This document shows positions 1-9,250 of a DNA stretch of 27,105 bases, piece after piece. The translations under genes were made by a program, and so were the position numbers. This DNA comes from Ophiothrix spiculata. Its lineage: Eukaryota > Echinodermata > Ophiuroidea > Amphilepidida > Ophiotrichidae. Below the pieces are notes generated by a model. That model did no database searches and was not told where the DNA came from. It saw only the letters and a program-made list of their open reading frames with translations. Position 1 is the stretch's first letter. Each line of letters opens with the position of its first letter. The stretch lies in assembly GCA_000969725.1 (NCBI GenBank), contig JXSR01S028295.1; one strand, 5' to 3'.

Positions 1-51
1 TTTTTCGCATTTGATCATGGTTATTTATAAGAAGAAAAAATGTCAGGCAGG

Positions 52-123
52 GCTGCTACACGGACTCGAACTCTGAATCCTCAGATTAGCGGTCTCACGC
101 TCTACAGACTGAGCTATGTTTCC
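52..123 (-). repeat. tRNA-derived SINE head or decayed tRNA
   Basis: Read on the minus strand, the sequence carries an A-box-like stretch (TAGCTCAGTCTGTAGAGC, about 99-116) with a good D-arm (GCTC/GAGC). A B-box-like AGTTCGAGTCC follows, and a run of T downstream at about 35-40 could end Pol III transcription. A 7-nt loop CCGCTAA with GCT in the anticodon position is flanked by a stem with one mismatch. The T-stem is poor and the acceptor ends do not pair, so this is not a working tRNA. A tRNA-derived SINE head or a pseudo-tRNA is more likely. The element may continue past the left edge. Confidence 0.5.
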
Positions 124-852
124 AGACGTTCTCTACATTGTTTCAAAATTGTTTTGAGGTTCAAATTAAGACAATAGATTTGCCAAACTACATCGAAGGT
201 ATCGTATTTCAAGAGGGCGACACACAGATTTTCTGGATTCTCAGGATAGGCCGAAGGCATTCATCTATAAGCATATATGCTTCTATGTGGGTTTTCAGGG
301 TATTGTGATAATAAATGCAATAACGTTTTAAACCATTTCCAAGAAAAATAATAAAACAAATTCACACATTCAAAACTATATCTGTTGCAGTATCTGCTCA
401 ATCTGTTTCAAAGAATATATTAAAATAAATTGACACAAAAACTATATATCTGCTGCATTATCTGCTTGAAAACATGTATTCCCTAGGTGGGGGATGTAAA
501 CTTTTTAGCACTTTCTCACAATTTTCATACATTCTAAAAGTATCAGTCAACATGAAGCATCATTTGATAGAAAACAACAAAATGCCTTTACTAAACCCAA
601 TTCAAGCAATTCTGTAAGCCTGCATCAAGCTTAGTATGCTAAGACTACACATAGATCTACTTATACTCAGAACTCCTATTCACACGGGAGTCTTGTAAAC
701 ATTGACTGATGAGCTTTTATCACTTCCAATAAGTGGAAGTACCATCCAAAACTACTTGCTTTGTAGACTCATAGGCTGATGAATACTAAACTCTGAGCTG
801 ACATTTAAACTAGCTTACATATGAGAAATATTTTGTTTGCCTGGCTTGGTTT
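124..852. other. AT-rich non-coding sequence
   Basis: No open frame of useful length, no inverted repeat ends and no tandem structure were seen here. Short A/T runs and near-repeated phrases such as the two 'aaactatat..ctg' stretches around 375 and 450 are the only internal similarities. Confidence 0.6.
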
Positions 853-1233
853 ACTTAAAGGAATTCGGTACTTTCAATGAAATAAACTCATGTATGTAAT
901 ATAAATATATTTATAGAACAATGTATCAGTTCATTTTACCTAAAATACATATTAAACCTACATAAAATGAATACGTGGATTTAGGGTTTCCAACAGGAAG
1001 TCAATCTGTACCGAAAGTTTAGCCCAAACACAGTTTTGCCTGTTAAACTAATAAGCCGTGACATTAGCTCCTGCAATCCATATACATGACAGCGGGTAAT
1101 TTGAATTGTTGTTTGGGATGGATGATAGTGTGCATCCATTTTATAAATTTTGGGCTCAATAATATTGATTTCCGGTTAGGAAACCCAAAATCTGCATATT
1201 GTGTCTCACCTTCACCTTGTAATATTTAAAACT
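853..1233 (+). repeat. Direct duplication, copy 1
   Basis: The stretch starting ACTTAAAGGAATTC at 853 is repeated from 1243. The match resumes after the LINE from about 2800 to 2897, ending in TTGTAATATTTAAAACT in both copies. The two copies begin 390 bp apart and differ by only a few substitutions outside the inserted elements. In copy 1 the middle is lengthened by a 225-bp segment (973-1197) that copy 2 lacks. It also has about 11 extra bases near 896 compared with copy 2. This is ordinary host DNA duplicated in tandem before the transposons arrived. Confidence 0.85.
973..1197. mobile_element. Small MITE inserted in duplication copy 1
   Basis: This 225-bp segment is absent from the second copy of the surrounding duplication, where AAATGA-AT-TGTG is uninterrupted (2856-2867). 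In copy 1 the AT is present on both sides (971-972 and 1198-1199), which suggests a 2-bp target duplication. The ends are imperfect inverted repeats of about 19 bp (973-991 against 1179-1197, about 15 matching) and share the core GGGTTTCC/GGAAACCC. There is no coding capacity. Small size, inverted ends and an empty site point to a non-autonomous DNA transposon. The superfamily cannot be named. Confidence 0.65.
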
Positions 1234-1242
1234 TAAAGGTGT

Positions 1243-1285
1243 ACTTAAAGGAATTCTGTACTTTCAATGAAATAATCTCATGTAT
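1243..1285 (+). repeat. Direct duplication, copy 2, left part
   Basis: This matches 853-895 with one or two substitutions, including ACTTTCAATGAAATAA. It ends in ATGTAT, the probable target duplication of the LINE that follows. The same hexamer is found after the LINE at 2794-2799, where the duplication resumes. Confidence 0.85.
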
Positions 1286-2495
1286 CCTATGGTGTTGAAA
1301 ACAATGATCTATGCGGATGACACCCAATTATATTTGATTCTTGATTCACAACATGTCGGTAATAATAACAACTCCAATGCCTCGAAGAATGCATTCGTGG
1401 TGTCAAACAATGGACTGCTGATAACAGACTTCTGCTCAATGACACAAAGACCGAGGTCTTACATCTCTCCTCGGGGTTTAAGAAGAATCCAACACCAATG
1501 TCTTCGTTTACTGTAGGAAATTTGGATGTTAACATCGCGTCTGAAGTACGAAATCTTGGCGCAAAAATGGACAAATATATGACTCTTTCATCACACGTGA
1601 ACAAGGTTTGTCGCTCTGCGTCTCTTGCCATCATAAGACATAAGACATAAGAATTTATTTCTTCCACATGCAAAATTACAGTAACAACATATTAAAATAT
1701 AGTACAATCAACTGTATATTCAACATCGTGGAGGAGGACTGGGAAATAAGCATTAAGCCTGTCAGGTCCCAGACTCCAAATATCTAGATAAATTACACAT
1801 GATAGTTTACAAGAAATCATAAATTCAGCATCCTGTCCTCTCAATTCCACAATGCGATGGCCACAGAGTCGAAAGAAAGGACAGAATGTTTCAATATGAT
1901 TATTTCATTGTGATCATTTACATGTATGTATGCCATCTATAAAATTGGTCAAATTCGCAGATATATTGATCGTTACATGGCTGAGCGCTTAGTACATGCA
2001 TTTGTTACATCTAGAATTGATGCTAATAACAGCCTCTTACATGGTCTTCCGTGTTCGCTGATAGCAAAGCTCCAACGTATTCAGAACAGGGCAGTGCGTC
2101 TTGTGTTGGGTTTACGAGGCAAACAAGTCAGCATCAGTGAACTACGTCGAGATGAAATTCATTGGCTTCCAGTGAAAGATCGTATTATTTTCAAGATTCT
2201 TCTTATTACCTATAAAGCACTCAACGGACTTGCACCACCATACATCAGAGACCTTCTCAATCTGTATACGCCTAGTCGAACATTACGATCATCTGCACTT
2301 TCTCTTCTTTCAATTCCACGCAAGGTATCAACTGCGACATATGGCGAGCGTTCCTTCTCGGTATCAGCACCCAAACTGTGGAATGGACTGCCGCAACATA
2401 TCAAGAATGCCAAGTCAGTTGCCGTTTTTAAGAAACTGTTGAAAACACATTTATTCAATAATTCTGCTGCTCAATGTTTTCATTTTGTACTGTAG
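1286..2495 (+). pseudogene. LINE reverse transcriptase (ORF2) remnant
   Basis: Three pieces in three frames make up the remnant. The first (from about 1305) holds the catalytic reverse transcriptase motif YADDTQLYL at 1309-1335. A frame change then leads to a second piece (1411-1632) with the typical family words W.ADN.LLLN, KTEVLHLSS and VRNLG. After the nested insertion, the third piece (1932-2495) reads through the C-terminal region: LQRIQNRAVRLVLG, HWLPVKDRI, YKALNGLAPPYI, SRTLRSS, YGERSFSVSAPKLWNGLP and FKKLLKTHLF, then a TAG stop. Removing one 305-bp copy of insert plus target duplication puts pieces two and three back in one frame, so the insertion itself explains that break. Everything upstream of the YADD motif is missing, as expected for 5' truncation. 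Confidence 0.9.
1633..1930 (-). mobile_element. Nested retroelement 3' end inside the LINE
   Basis: A 298-bp insert interrupts the LINE coding region. TGCCATC occurs at both borders (1626-1632 and 1931-1937), which is a 7-bp target duplication. Read on the minus strand it ends in GGAAGAAATAAATTC followed by repeats of TTATGTC, a tail typical of a non-LTR element reverse-transcribed from its 3' end. The element at 26884-27105 has a similar terminus (GGAAAATAAATT plus a simple-repeat tail) in the same orientation, so both may be related LINE or SINE 3' ends. No coding sequence is recognisable. Confidence 0.75.
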
Positions 2496-2765
2496 CATGG
2501 GATCAATGTGAGCTTTCCATTTGACTGTTTTTGCGCGTATGGTTTGCCTGTGCTCACTGTTTATCTCATGCTTCAGTTCCATTTTTCATTATTCATCTGC
2601 TTTGTATTTTTAGTACTTTTTAAGGTGTATTTTATCTGTATCTTAGCTATTGAATTGTAGTATTTAATGTATTTTTAATCAGCTTTTAATCTTTTTATGC
2701 TTGTTTGTATTTCATTTGTAAAGCGCCTAGATACCCTTGGGCATTTCTGCGCTCTAAAAGCGCCA

Positions 2766-2793
2766 TTTTATTATTATTATTATTATTATTATT
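2766..2793. repeat. (TTA)n microsatellite, LINE tail
   Basis: About nine copies of TTA directly follow the LINE 3' UTR and precede the target duplication ATGTAT. It is the element's own 3' tail rather than an independent microsatellite. Confidence 0.9.
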
Positions 2794-2897
2794 ATGTATA
2801 TTTATAAAACAATGTATCAGTTCATTTTACCTAAAATAATTATTAAACCTACATCAAATGAATTGTGTCTCACGTTCACCTTGTAATATTTAAAACT
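2794..2897 (+). repeat. Direct duplication, copy 2, right part
   Basis: The sequence resumes the duplication interrupted by the LINE. It matches 908-970 and then 1198-1233, without the 225-bp MITE present in copy 1. This stretch is the empty site for that MITE. Confidence 0.85.
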
Positions 2898-2921
2898 CAG
2901 AATATCAAACTTGAGATAGCA

Positions 2922-3367
2922 GGACTCTATTTCATAAAGATTTAAGAATATTCCCAAGTTAGTCTGCAGAATGATAATCATTCCTAAATCCCCAGGTATT
3001 CAGACTTTGAGAATAATAAGTTCAATTTTCTAAAGCAACTTTAGATGATTCATGTTAAATTATTATCAGTTGATGTAATTGCCATTCCAAACTTGTTAAG
3101 AAAATTAAGAAAATAGAAAGTTCCTATCTGTATAAAAATGTTCTTAACTTTAGATCTTACCTTATTTTGACTATAATAGGTCAAAGGTCAAATACCCACA
3201 ACGTCATCTACATAGGACAGAAGGCAGACATGTTAAAATCATTTGAATAAATTAATTTTTAATTAGGAAATTTGATCACTTCCAAGTTGAACATTTTCTT
3301 GCTCTGAAGTAACTTAAGCTAATTTTATTTAAGAATGTTCCGAAATAGCTAATATGAAATAGAGCCC
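2922..3367. mobile_element. MITE with GGRCTCTATTTCAT ends
   Basis: The left end GGACTCTATTTCAT (2922-2935) and right end ATGAAATAGAGCCC (3354-3367) are inverted repeats with one mismatch. More weakly matched words (AAGAAT.TTC, TTAAG, TTAGC) continue inward on both sides. The 446-bp interior has no open frame. No clear target duplication is visible, so the superfamily is open. It starts about 24 bp after the end of the duplicated host block. Confidence 0.6.
3178..3190 (+). promoter_or_regulatory. Perfect DR1 nuclear-receptor element
   Basis: AGGTCAAAGGTCA consists of two perfect half-sites separated by one base. This is the DR1 consensus bound by HNF4, RXR and COUP-TF class receptors in animals. 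It lies inside the MITE at 2922-3367. Nothing shows that it is used. Confidence 0.4.
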
Positions 3368-5500
3368 AAATCATTGAACATTACTGATCTTAGCACCCTA
3401 TCAGCAATATTGTGGCATTGGTGCTAATTATAAATATTGCATGAGCAGAGAAAAGCACATAACTATAGGATGATACTGGTATGTTAAAATAAATAAGTTT
3501 TCATAAATATCATTGTAAATGACAGTTGTGAGTACCAACTTGGATTGGTCATATCGTGATGAACATCCCCAATATATTTTTGAATATTCTATGGACATTG
3601 CAGAGCTTCACCTCAGCTGCTGATGTCATCAGACACATTTTCTTATCAATTCTATTTCCTATTTGTATCAACCCAACCGGTATAATAATAATAAAAAAAC
3701 TATTGAATGGCTTTTGTGTGTATGTATTTGTTACAAGAATGTATTGTTTTCTCTGTGACATATTGCACACATCTAAGATAAGATCAATATTGTTCATAAC
3801 AAACGCAACATGAATATGGATATGATTTGATATATTTTCTGTTCAATTTTTATTTCCTCTTAAATCAAGCCAGTGGCGGGGTATTATAATAATAATACGC
3901 ACGTCTGATGCTCAAGCAATGGTGCCATGCATAACAAGAACAATACCAATATTCTTGTCAAGGCCAGTCAATATTATATAAATATCTATTGGTCATTGAC
4001 GAAATCTCAATTCAGTAGAGTATGACAGAAAATTACACAGAAAAATATTGAATGCAAGCAAAATAAATACAGCAAGTGTTCAAAATGCTATGAAACAACC
4101 CAATATGCAGTAGTTAAATGACAGAAATAAGTCACGCAAAATAGGAACAAAGATATGTAGGTAGGCCTACAGAATTCCTCCCTCCACCACATGGCTGTGT
4201 CTGCAATTCCATAGCGTATAGCTACGCAGCAAACTGTTTTTGACACCTTTTTTAATAAAAAAAGACATCCTGATTTTCGGAAAGTAAAAGTAAAAGAGCC
4301 TGATTATATTGTCGGCAAGCAATAAAACCATGAGAACACAGGAAAGCTTGATTTTGTAGCCAAGAAATTATTTTTACCTATAATGTGCACTTTTTAAAGG
4401 ACAATTAAAACATGTGGCTGTTTTATTTGATTGATACTATCATATAGGCATTAGGCAGCTTTGTTTTTAAGTAAATAACATCAAGACAGTGCAATGAAAG
4501 GGTCAACCATTTATTTACACCTACAACTATATAATCTTTTGCAAAATTAAAATAAATCAAAAGTGTAGCTGAAAAAACTGTAAAGGCTTCTTTAACATTA
4601 AAGCAAAATATACTGCATGGTTACAACATATACTCAGATCTAATTTTGGATCTTAATAAGACTTTTGTCCAAGATGGAATTCTTGTTTGCTTTTCCCAAG
4701 ATATTGAAAGTGATAAAGCACGAGAATCAATAGCAGTCTGATTATCTTATAATTACTTTGTTGCAACTGATATTCTTAAAATGTCATCATTAAGGAGCAA
4801 CAGGCAGGTTACATTCTTGTTCATCAAAGGTTTTTTTCTGTTTTTCTGATTATCTTCTTTCTATCTTAAAGGCCAGTCTGAATTTCATTAATAAGCAAAT
4901 ACATAATGCACAACTAAATGGGTTTTTTTTAAACTTTCCATTGCACCGCAACAAGACTGAAGTTATTTTAAAATGCGAATGGCATATAACCCTTTAATGA
5001 TATACTTTAATACCATCACTCTTAATACATTGTCGGTTCTGAATAAAATAATGTTGACATGCTAACCAAACCTGACAAGCAATATCACATATGAGACTTA
5101 AAGTAGCCTTTTGCTGTTTTTACCTTTTAAAACATTTGCTAAAAACATGTAATAAGGATTAAATGACAAATAAATGAACTTCACTAGACATTTACAAGTC
5201 AAGTTATGGTACATCAAAGGCAGGTTGTCATAGAGTAAATAGTGAAACTAAGATATAGGCATTTGAAGATCATAAGCCCTTAAAAATATAGGTTTTTTCA
5301 TATATTGCCTCGATTTTTAAAATGAACATTTGTGGGTCAAAGCATAAATATTATGAATCTATAGAAAAAAGTCACTTTGTATGAATTTTAACAGATAGTA
5401 CTGAAAAAGTTTGCCACTTTAAATGTTCGTTTTCAATGCATGTTCACAAATGAGTTAAAAAAGGTTTTCTTTTTGAATGTTACTCTGAATCCTAAAGGTT
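3368..5500. other. AT-rich non-coding sequence
   Basis: No supported gene was found. Open frames on both strands at 3549-3813 overlap each other and have the composition of chance frames. The stretch holds short ATA/TAA runs (3682-3696, 3885-3897) and a perfect 10-bp palindrome GTAGGCCTAC at 4161-4170. A block at 5013-5082 resembles the conserved core of the tandem array at 7150-9250. Confidence 0.55.
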
Positions 5501-5663
5501 TCTTCTTACAGGACTCTGATGCTGATAAGGATAATTTCTTTTTTACTTGTAGAATTAGGTTTGAAATCAATGGCACAGAAGATACTTAAATGGGTTGACA
5601 TATTCTAATCCATGTTTACTTAATGGATGTTTTGTTCACATCACAGAGGCACATTGAATAGAG

Positions 5664-5816
5664 TATATAAGAGCACTCATTTCTTAGTTTTGTTACTTCA
5701 GGCAGAAAGGAGTTTGAACTGACTAGATCCTACATGCCTAGATGCATACTTTAAAGGCATGAGCCATGATGCACTTGGATATGAAAACTTGTGAAAACCT
5801 ATTGAATCAAATAAAG
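5664..5816 (+). other. Candidate last exon and poly(A) signal (weak)
   Basis: A pyrimidine-rich stretch ends in TTACTTCAG at about 5700, a good splice acceptor. Read with two bases completing a codon, the next 17 codons are open (RKEFELTRSYMPRCIL) to a TAA at about 5753. AAATAAAGA, containing AATAAA, follows at 5810-5818, a plausible spacing for a short 3' UTR. A TATATAA at 5664-5670 sits about 30 bp upstream and allows an alternative reading as a core promoter. Both readings rest on short motifs in AT-rich DNA and could be chance. Confidence 0.18.
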
Positions 5817-5839
5817 ACATTAATAGAATAATAATTTTA

Positions 5840-6577
5840 TTGCATTTTTAGAAAGTTCTTCCAACTAGAATCAAAACAAACATACAAAATCATATCACTT
5901 GCAAAAAAGACAATTTTCAGCCAATTTGATTTATTTGGGTTCTGTCAGCAGTGTTTCTATTTTACTAAAATGTGAGATTCCAAATGTACTGCTGTTGATT
6001 TAAAAGTGAATATTATTTTGTTAGGAAGGTTAAATATGCTTAACAACAAGATCTCTTCACTAAAATATATTGATAGCCACAAAGAATTTTAAATTTTAAG
6101 AATTTTGTAATTTATTTCTAGAAACACCATCACTGAATATCTAACTCTCCAGAGAATGAGATATTCAAAGCACAAATAACTGTCTGTTTTACTATAAATG
6201 TTCAAGTTCAACAAGAATGGCTACGGATATTAGTTAGTAGTTGGAAGTACTTTCTAAAAATGCAAAAAAATCAGTAGGTGTTGAGGAAAGTTGACCTTCA
6301 CTTTGATGATTGTGGCTAATGCCTTTATGCATATACTTCTGACATTTTTTTTTAAACATACTTTTTTCAAAGTCGTGTTTTTCATAAAGTGTACATTTGA
6401 TTTTTAAAATTCAGTAATGTTTAGTTTTGAAAGTAACTTAAAGCAATACTATAAAGTGTCAAAAATGAAGCACTCCCTTCACCCATGACTTTTGATTTTT
6501 TTTAGCTTATTGGGTTTGTTTTGGGTAGATATTAATACCCTCTAAATATGCTTACTTTTTCTGTTATTGTCATTTGT
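5840..6577. other. AT-rich non-coding sequence
   Basis: No gene-like signal was found. Around 6520-6535 the sequence GGGTAGATATTAATACCC forms a small imperfect hairpin. Poly-T tracts are frequent. Confidence 0.55.
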
Positions 6578-6609
6578 TGAATTAAATTTGGGATCCCGAA
6601 TTTAATTCA
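6578..6609. repeat. Near-perfect 32-bp palindrome
   Basis: The two halves, meeting at the GGGATCCC centre (6590-6597), are reverse complements with one mismatched pair. The arms read GAATTAAATT on one side and AATTTAATTC on the other. There is essentially no loop, so it can extrude as a cruciform. It is far longer than expected by chance for a window this size, even in AT-rich DNA. Function unknown. Confidence 0.85.
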
Positions 6610-7150
6610 CTATGATTTTTATCCATTTTTCGGTGGCAAAACAATTTTTTTTGACAATATGCAATTGAAAACGCTTTTGGGTAGTCACATTCCTTCATTT
6701 TATGCTGTGTTTTACTATAAACCACTTTTGATCAAAAATTTAATTTATAAAAACTGCAATTGGATAGAAACTTTTGAAATGATAATAGTAAGAAACAAAA
6801 TTGCATGTGATGGCATGCCATTTAAAAGATCCAAAGCAATGATCAAAAATATGAACTTAACTTTCTTCTAAACATACTGATTTAACTGCAGAACTTTTAC
6901 ACTACCTTATTCCCAATACACTTCCCAATCATGCTGAACAAGGGTATTAATTAAAATGTAATTTGTAATTGCTTCTGCCTATAATCAAAGTCATGATATT
7001 ATTCAATAGCAAATACTTAAAACTCATCTTTCTAAGAATAAAAAGTAATGATGTTTTGATTAGCTTCATGTCTCTCCTTTAACATAATTTAGTATTCATG
7101 AGGTTTTATGATCTAGGGAATTAAGGATAATACCTTTAAAAGATATATAT
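6610..7150. other. AT-rich non-coding sequence
   Basis: A 70-codon open frame (6659-6871) has a residue mix expected from AT-rich DNA and no recognisable motif, so it is not called. The stretch leads into the degenerate array that follows. Confidence 0.5.
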
Positions 7151-9250
7151 TGTCATTCTTAATCTATTGTTTAGTCTATATAATACAACAACGCCATGCT
7201 AAGTTAACTTGACAAGCTTTAATTAGATAGATGAGCTGGTAACCTTTTCAAGCTCAAATTCTTGAGTTCTCAGTCTTTTATTTAACTACTATGAAACCTG
7301 AAGTTCACTGATTCAGATGCTGAAACTAACAAAAGATTGGCAATTTTATAACGTGGAAATTCATTGGCAATCATTGTTAAATGAGTAAAGAGCTTATTTG
7401 GGATGATGTATTTTGAGCCAAGATAGTAATGGACATGTTAAGTAAGCCTTACAGAAACAAAGCAAATAAAGAAAGAACACTAATCTATAATGGTGAACTT
7501 TGAAACTTGGAAATTTGAACTACTAGATGATTTAATCATGGTTTCATGCAATGCAGATAGGATTTATGTCATTTAATCCCATTTTAAATTCAGATCAAAA
7601 TAAGCATAAGCATATTGAAACATAGTTCAATATAATTGTAGCTTCCATTTGATAACCCACTTACTCAATAAATCAGTACTACCTGATCGGCACGATAGGC
7701 AAACACATGTTGCGTTTTTCTGCGTTTGTTATTGATAGTGTTTGAATATTAAATTATAACTTCTATTTGATAACCAACTTTTGAATCCAATATTAGACTT
7801 TTTAACTCTTTCAGCTAGAGAAATAAACCAACATTAAACAGCAGTATCTTTGTCATTCCTAATCAATTGTTTGGTTTTCATGATATAACATTGACATCCT
7901 AAGCAAATTTGACAAGCATTGATTAGATGAACGGTAACCTTTTATTGCATAAAGATGCGTGTGTTTAATTGCTATGAAACCTGAAGTTCAAGGATTCAGA
8001 TACAGAAACAAAAGGCAATTGTGTAATTTTGATCTAAAAAACAGAGTTAGATCTGCTAGATATATTTCATTGTCACATAAATTTTTGTAGCAACCTGTTT
8101 GGCCACATTTGTTTCATAAAATGCAGATATGATTTAGACTGATTCCTTTTAATCCAATTTTTCAATCAGATTGAACTAAACTTATATTAAAGGAAAAAAT
8201 AAAATAATCAACACAAGTTTAGTAGAATGGCTGGCAACCCTTAAAATGCTGTATTTTATCTTGTCATTCCTAATTCATTGTCTAGTCTTCATGTTAACAT
8301 TGACATCCTAAGCAAACTTGACAAGCATTAATTAGATGAGTTGGTAACCTTTTCTTGCATGAAGATTTCTTTTTAATTACTTTGTTGTTGAAAAAAGAAT
8401 AGGTAATGTGGAAAATTGATTTAACGAAAGTAACCAAATATGTTGATGTATCCTGAAGTACAAGTAATTGTGTTTTTATTTAACATCCCAGAATATATGG
8501 GAACAGTGAGAGAACACCCAATTTTGTAGTTTGAATTTTGAAAACAGAAAATTTAAACTACCAGAGGTATTTGATTTTGATACTTTTTTATCATTTTGCC
8601 CAGATTTAAGATAATTTAATTTCTTTAACTCTGATTTAGTAAAGGTTAGTTTGATTTTGTTCAGTGTGATAACCCAGTTTATCAGATAGTTGTCTTGAAT
8701 GCTTATAGCCAGAGATAAATAAAGGTAACATAGAAATTGCTGGAAACAATCTTAAAATACATAATTCATAAATACTATATTTTAATATTTATTGACTACT
8801 CTTAATGACATAATTTGAAAAAAGAATAGGTAATGTGGAAAATTGATTTAACGAAAGTAACCAAATATGTTGATGTATCCTGAAGTACAAGTAATTGTGT
8901 TTTTATTTAACATCCCAGAATATATGGGAACAGTGAGAGAACACCCAATTTTGTACTTTGAATTTTGAAAACAGAATTTGATACTTTATCATTTTGCGCA
9001 GATTTAAAATAATTTAATTTCTTTAAATCTGATTTAGTAAAGGTTAGTTTGATTTTGTTCAGTGTGATAACCCAGTTATTGATCAGCTGAGATAGTTGTC
9101 TTGAATGCTTATAGCCAGAGATAAATAAAGGTAACATAGAAGTTGCTGGAAACAATCTTAAAATACATAATTCATAAATACTATATTTTAATATTTATTG
9201 ACTACTCTTAATGACATAATGATAACATGCCAAAATTGACCAGCATTAAG
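7150..9250 (+). repeat. Degenerate long-unit tandem array
   Basis: A core of about 90 bp recurs at 7151-7249, 7851-7943 and 8262-8364: TGTCATTC.TAAT, CATTGTNTAGT, then words matching GACATCCTAAGCAAA, TTGACAAGCATTAATTAGAT and GGTAACCTTTT. Shorter, more worn versions occur at about 8790 and 9197-9246 (ACTCTTAATGACATAAT, AACATGCCAAAATTGACCAGCATTAAG), and one outlier lies at 5013-5082. Flanking words also recur in the same order: CTATGAAACCTGAAGTTCA at 7289 and 7973, GATAACCCA at 7652 and 8668, and AGCCAGAGATAAATAAAGG at 8707 and 9113. Spacings are about 700, 410, 530 and 407 bp. This is an old tandem duplication series with unequal losses. No unit encodes a protein. Confidence 0.75.
8388..9220 (+). 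repeat. Recent 427-bp tandem duplication
   Basis: The sequence from 8388 (TTGAAAAAAGAATAGG) is repeated from 8815 with almost no substitutions, and both copies end in CTACTCTTAATGACATAAT (8814 and 9220). The second copy is about 20 bp shorter: it lacks a stretch near 8549-8590 and has a small insertion near 9078-9088. The high identity contrasts with the worn units around it, so it is the youngest event in the array. Confidence 0.9.

Larger units (their letters stand above)
1286..2793 (+). mobile_element. 5'-truncated CR1/L2-type LINE
   Basis: This is a non-LTR retrotransposon fragment. It begins inside the reverse transcriptase, runs through the C-terminal part of ORF2 and a 3' UTR, and ends in a (TTA)n tail at 2766-2793. 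The 3' UTR carries a GC-richer foldable stretch (AAGCGCCTAGATACC, then TGCGCTCTAAAAGCGCC), as is usual in this group of LINEs. The hexamer ATGTAT flanks it (1280-1285 and 2794-2799). About 1.2 kb is LINE sequence and the rest is a nested insertion at 1633-1930. The copy cannot move: it lacks the endonuclease and most of the reverse transcriptase, and it is frameshifted. CR1, L2, Rex1 and Daphne share this C-terminal architecture, so the clade is not certain. Confidence 0.9.

Noticed and set aside
52..123. A functional tRNA-Ser(GCT) gene
   Set aside because: There is no long variable arm, the T-stem is poor and the acceptor ends do not pair.
1280..1285. ATG at 1280 as the start of a real gene containing YADD
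   Set aside because: The ATG belongs to the ATGTAT target duplication in host DNA. The frame only becomes LINE sequence after it.
1287..1673. Minus-strand 128-codon frame opposite the LINE
   Set aside because: It is the antisense shadow of the reverse transcriptase remnant and crosses the border of the nested insertion.
3549..3813. Overlapping frames of 82 and 85 codons on opposite strands
   Set aside because: Both have hydrophobic, AT-driven composition, no motif and no splice context.
3868..3897. CAGTGGCGG as a second hAT terminus
   Set aside because: No inverted partner was found within reasonable distance.
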